DNA from: Aquibacillus sediminis | Lineage (GTDB): Bacteria; Bacillota; Bacilli; Bacillales; Amphibacillaceae | DNA length: 64,000 nt | Assembly (NCBI RefSeq): GCF_005870085.1 | Contig: NZ_SZNM01000008.1 | Span: 62,001-126,000, forward strand | Reading direction: 5' to 3' | In this document: positions 63,649 through 64,000 of the stretch, piece after piece | Layout of the letters: each line of letters starts with the position of its first letter | How positions within the stretch are numbered: the stretch's first letter is position 1 | Program-made: the position numbers and the translations under genes | The notes under the pieces: generated by a model | Databases searched by the model: none | Seen by the model: only the letters and a program-made list of their open reading frames with translations | What the model was told of the DNA's origin: nothing

Positions 63649-64000
63649 ATGAATGGATTAGATATGTTATTATGGGGGATTTTCCCTTATATTGTGTTAA
63701 CAATTTTTATCGGTGGTCATATTTATCGTTATCAAAATGATCAATTTGGTTGGACAACTAAATCAAGTGAATTTTTAGAGAAAAAGAGATTACGCATTGG
63801 GTCGATGTTGTTTCACGGTGGTATTTTTCTAGTTTTAGGTGGACATATTATTGGATTAATCGTTCCAGTTCAATTTTATAATGCCATAGGAATTTCTAAA
63901 GATGCCTACCATGTGATTGCTATTATGTTTGGTTTGCCAGCGGGGATTGCAGCATTTATTGGGCTAGGATTGTTATGTTACCGCAGAATTAGTGTTAAAC
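63649..64000 (+). CDS. narI: Respiratory nitrate reductase gamma subunit, 3' end beyond window
   Basis: The first 117 codons of the membrane cytochrome b subunit are visible, with three membrane segments and His residues in LFHGGIFLVLGGHIIG expected to ligate haem b. It oxidises menaquinol and passes electrons to NarH. The ATG at 63649 follows AAGGGG. The remainder lies outside the window. Confidence 0.95.
   Translation, partial: MNGLDMLLWGIFPYIVLTIFIGGHIYRYQNDQFGWTTKSSEFLEKKRLRIGSMLFHGGIFLVLGGHIIGLIVPVQFYNAIGISKDAYHVIAIMFGLPAGIAAFIGLGLLCYRRISVK

Overview
The window reads as chromosome of an AT-rich, endospore-forming Gram-positive of the Bacillaceae. Evidence is spore genes (an alpha/beta SASP, CotF-like coat proteins, YunB, LytH, YutC), AGGAGG-type ribosome sites, Fur/Zur/FadR/Fnr-type operators, SAM and lysine riboswitches, and long synteny with the Bacillus subtilis yus-yur-yun-yut segment. 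Two NhaC-superfamily transporters and an NSS transporter would suit a salt-tolerant genus such as Oceanobacillus, Gracilibacillus or Virgibacillus; the genus is inference.

Layout. 1-4.3 kb: partial chemoreceptor, Na+/H+ antiporter, alpha/beta hydrolase, bacilliredoxin BrxA. 5-8.3 kb: small spore-related genes, then pabA and a fused pabB-pabC for p-aminobenzoate. 8.3-12.3 kb: Fur-boxed yclNOPQ-type siderophore importer. 12.5-20 kb: second chemoreceptor, YczE-like membrane protein, M14 carboxypeptidase, anchored DUF1906 protein, a 51-bp tandem array, UspA, DUF1657 and GtrA proteins. 20.2-23.5 kb: Zur-boxed znuA-znuC-znuB-zur. 23.8-30 kb: two coat genes and the FadR-boxed fadN-fadA-fadE beta-oxidation operon. 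30.8-36.2 kb: yusI, gcvH, yusF, yusE, a thioredoxin-like gene and SAM-riboswitch-controlled metNPQ. 36.2-42.8 kb: a small possibly ATT-initiated ORF and sufCDSUB. 42.9-47.7 kb: yunE, yunD, yunC, an HD-GYP protein, yunB. 47.75-52.3 kb: lysine riboswitch, lysine-type NhaC transporter, NSS transporter with its 34-residue partner. 52.3-57.5 kb: lytH, yutC, yutD, an unknown small protein, yutE, an unknown membrane protein. 57.7-64 kb: Fnr-boxed narGHJI, cut by the window edge.

The least ordinary content is intergenic. At least six loci (about 4.42, 17.9, 30.1, 36.7, 48.1 and 54.8 kb) hold a modular element of about 0.4-0.7 kb. The clearer copies are bounded by inverted terminal hairpins with compensatory base changes, and five of the six contain one or two diverged copies of an internally inverted unit in opposite orientation. 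One copy carries a ten-unit 51-bp tandem array instead. Another lies between the lysine riboswitch terminator and its presumed target gene. No transposase is present, so these look like non-autonomous, MITE- or REP-like structures. A second, smaller structured repeat family occurs at 15.1, 31.9 and 45.5 kb, with a fragment at 50.25 kb.
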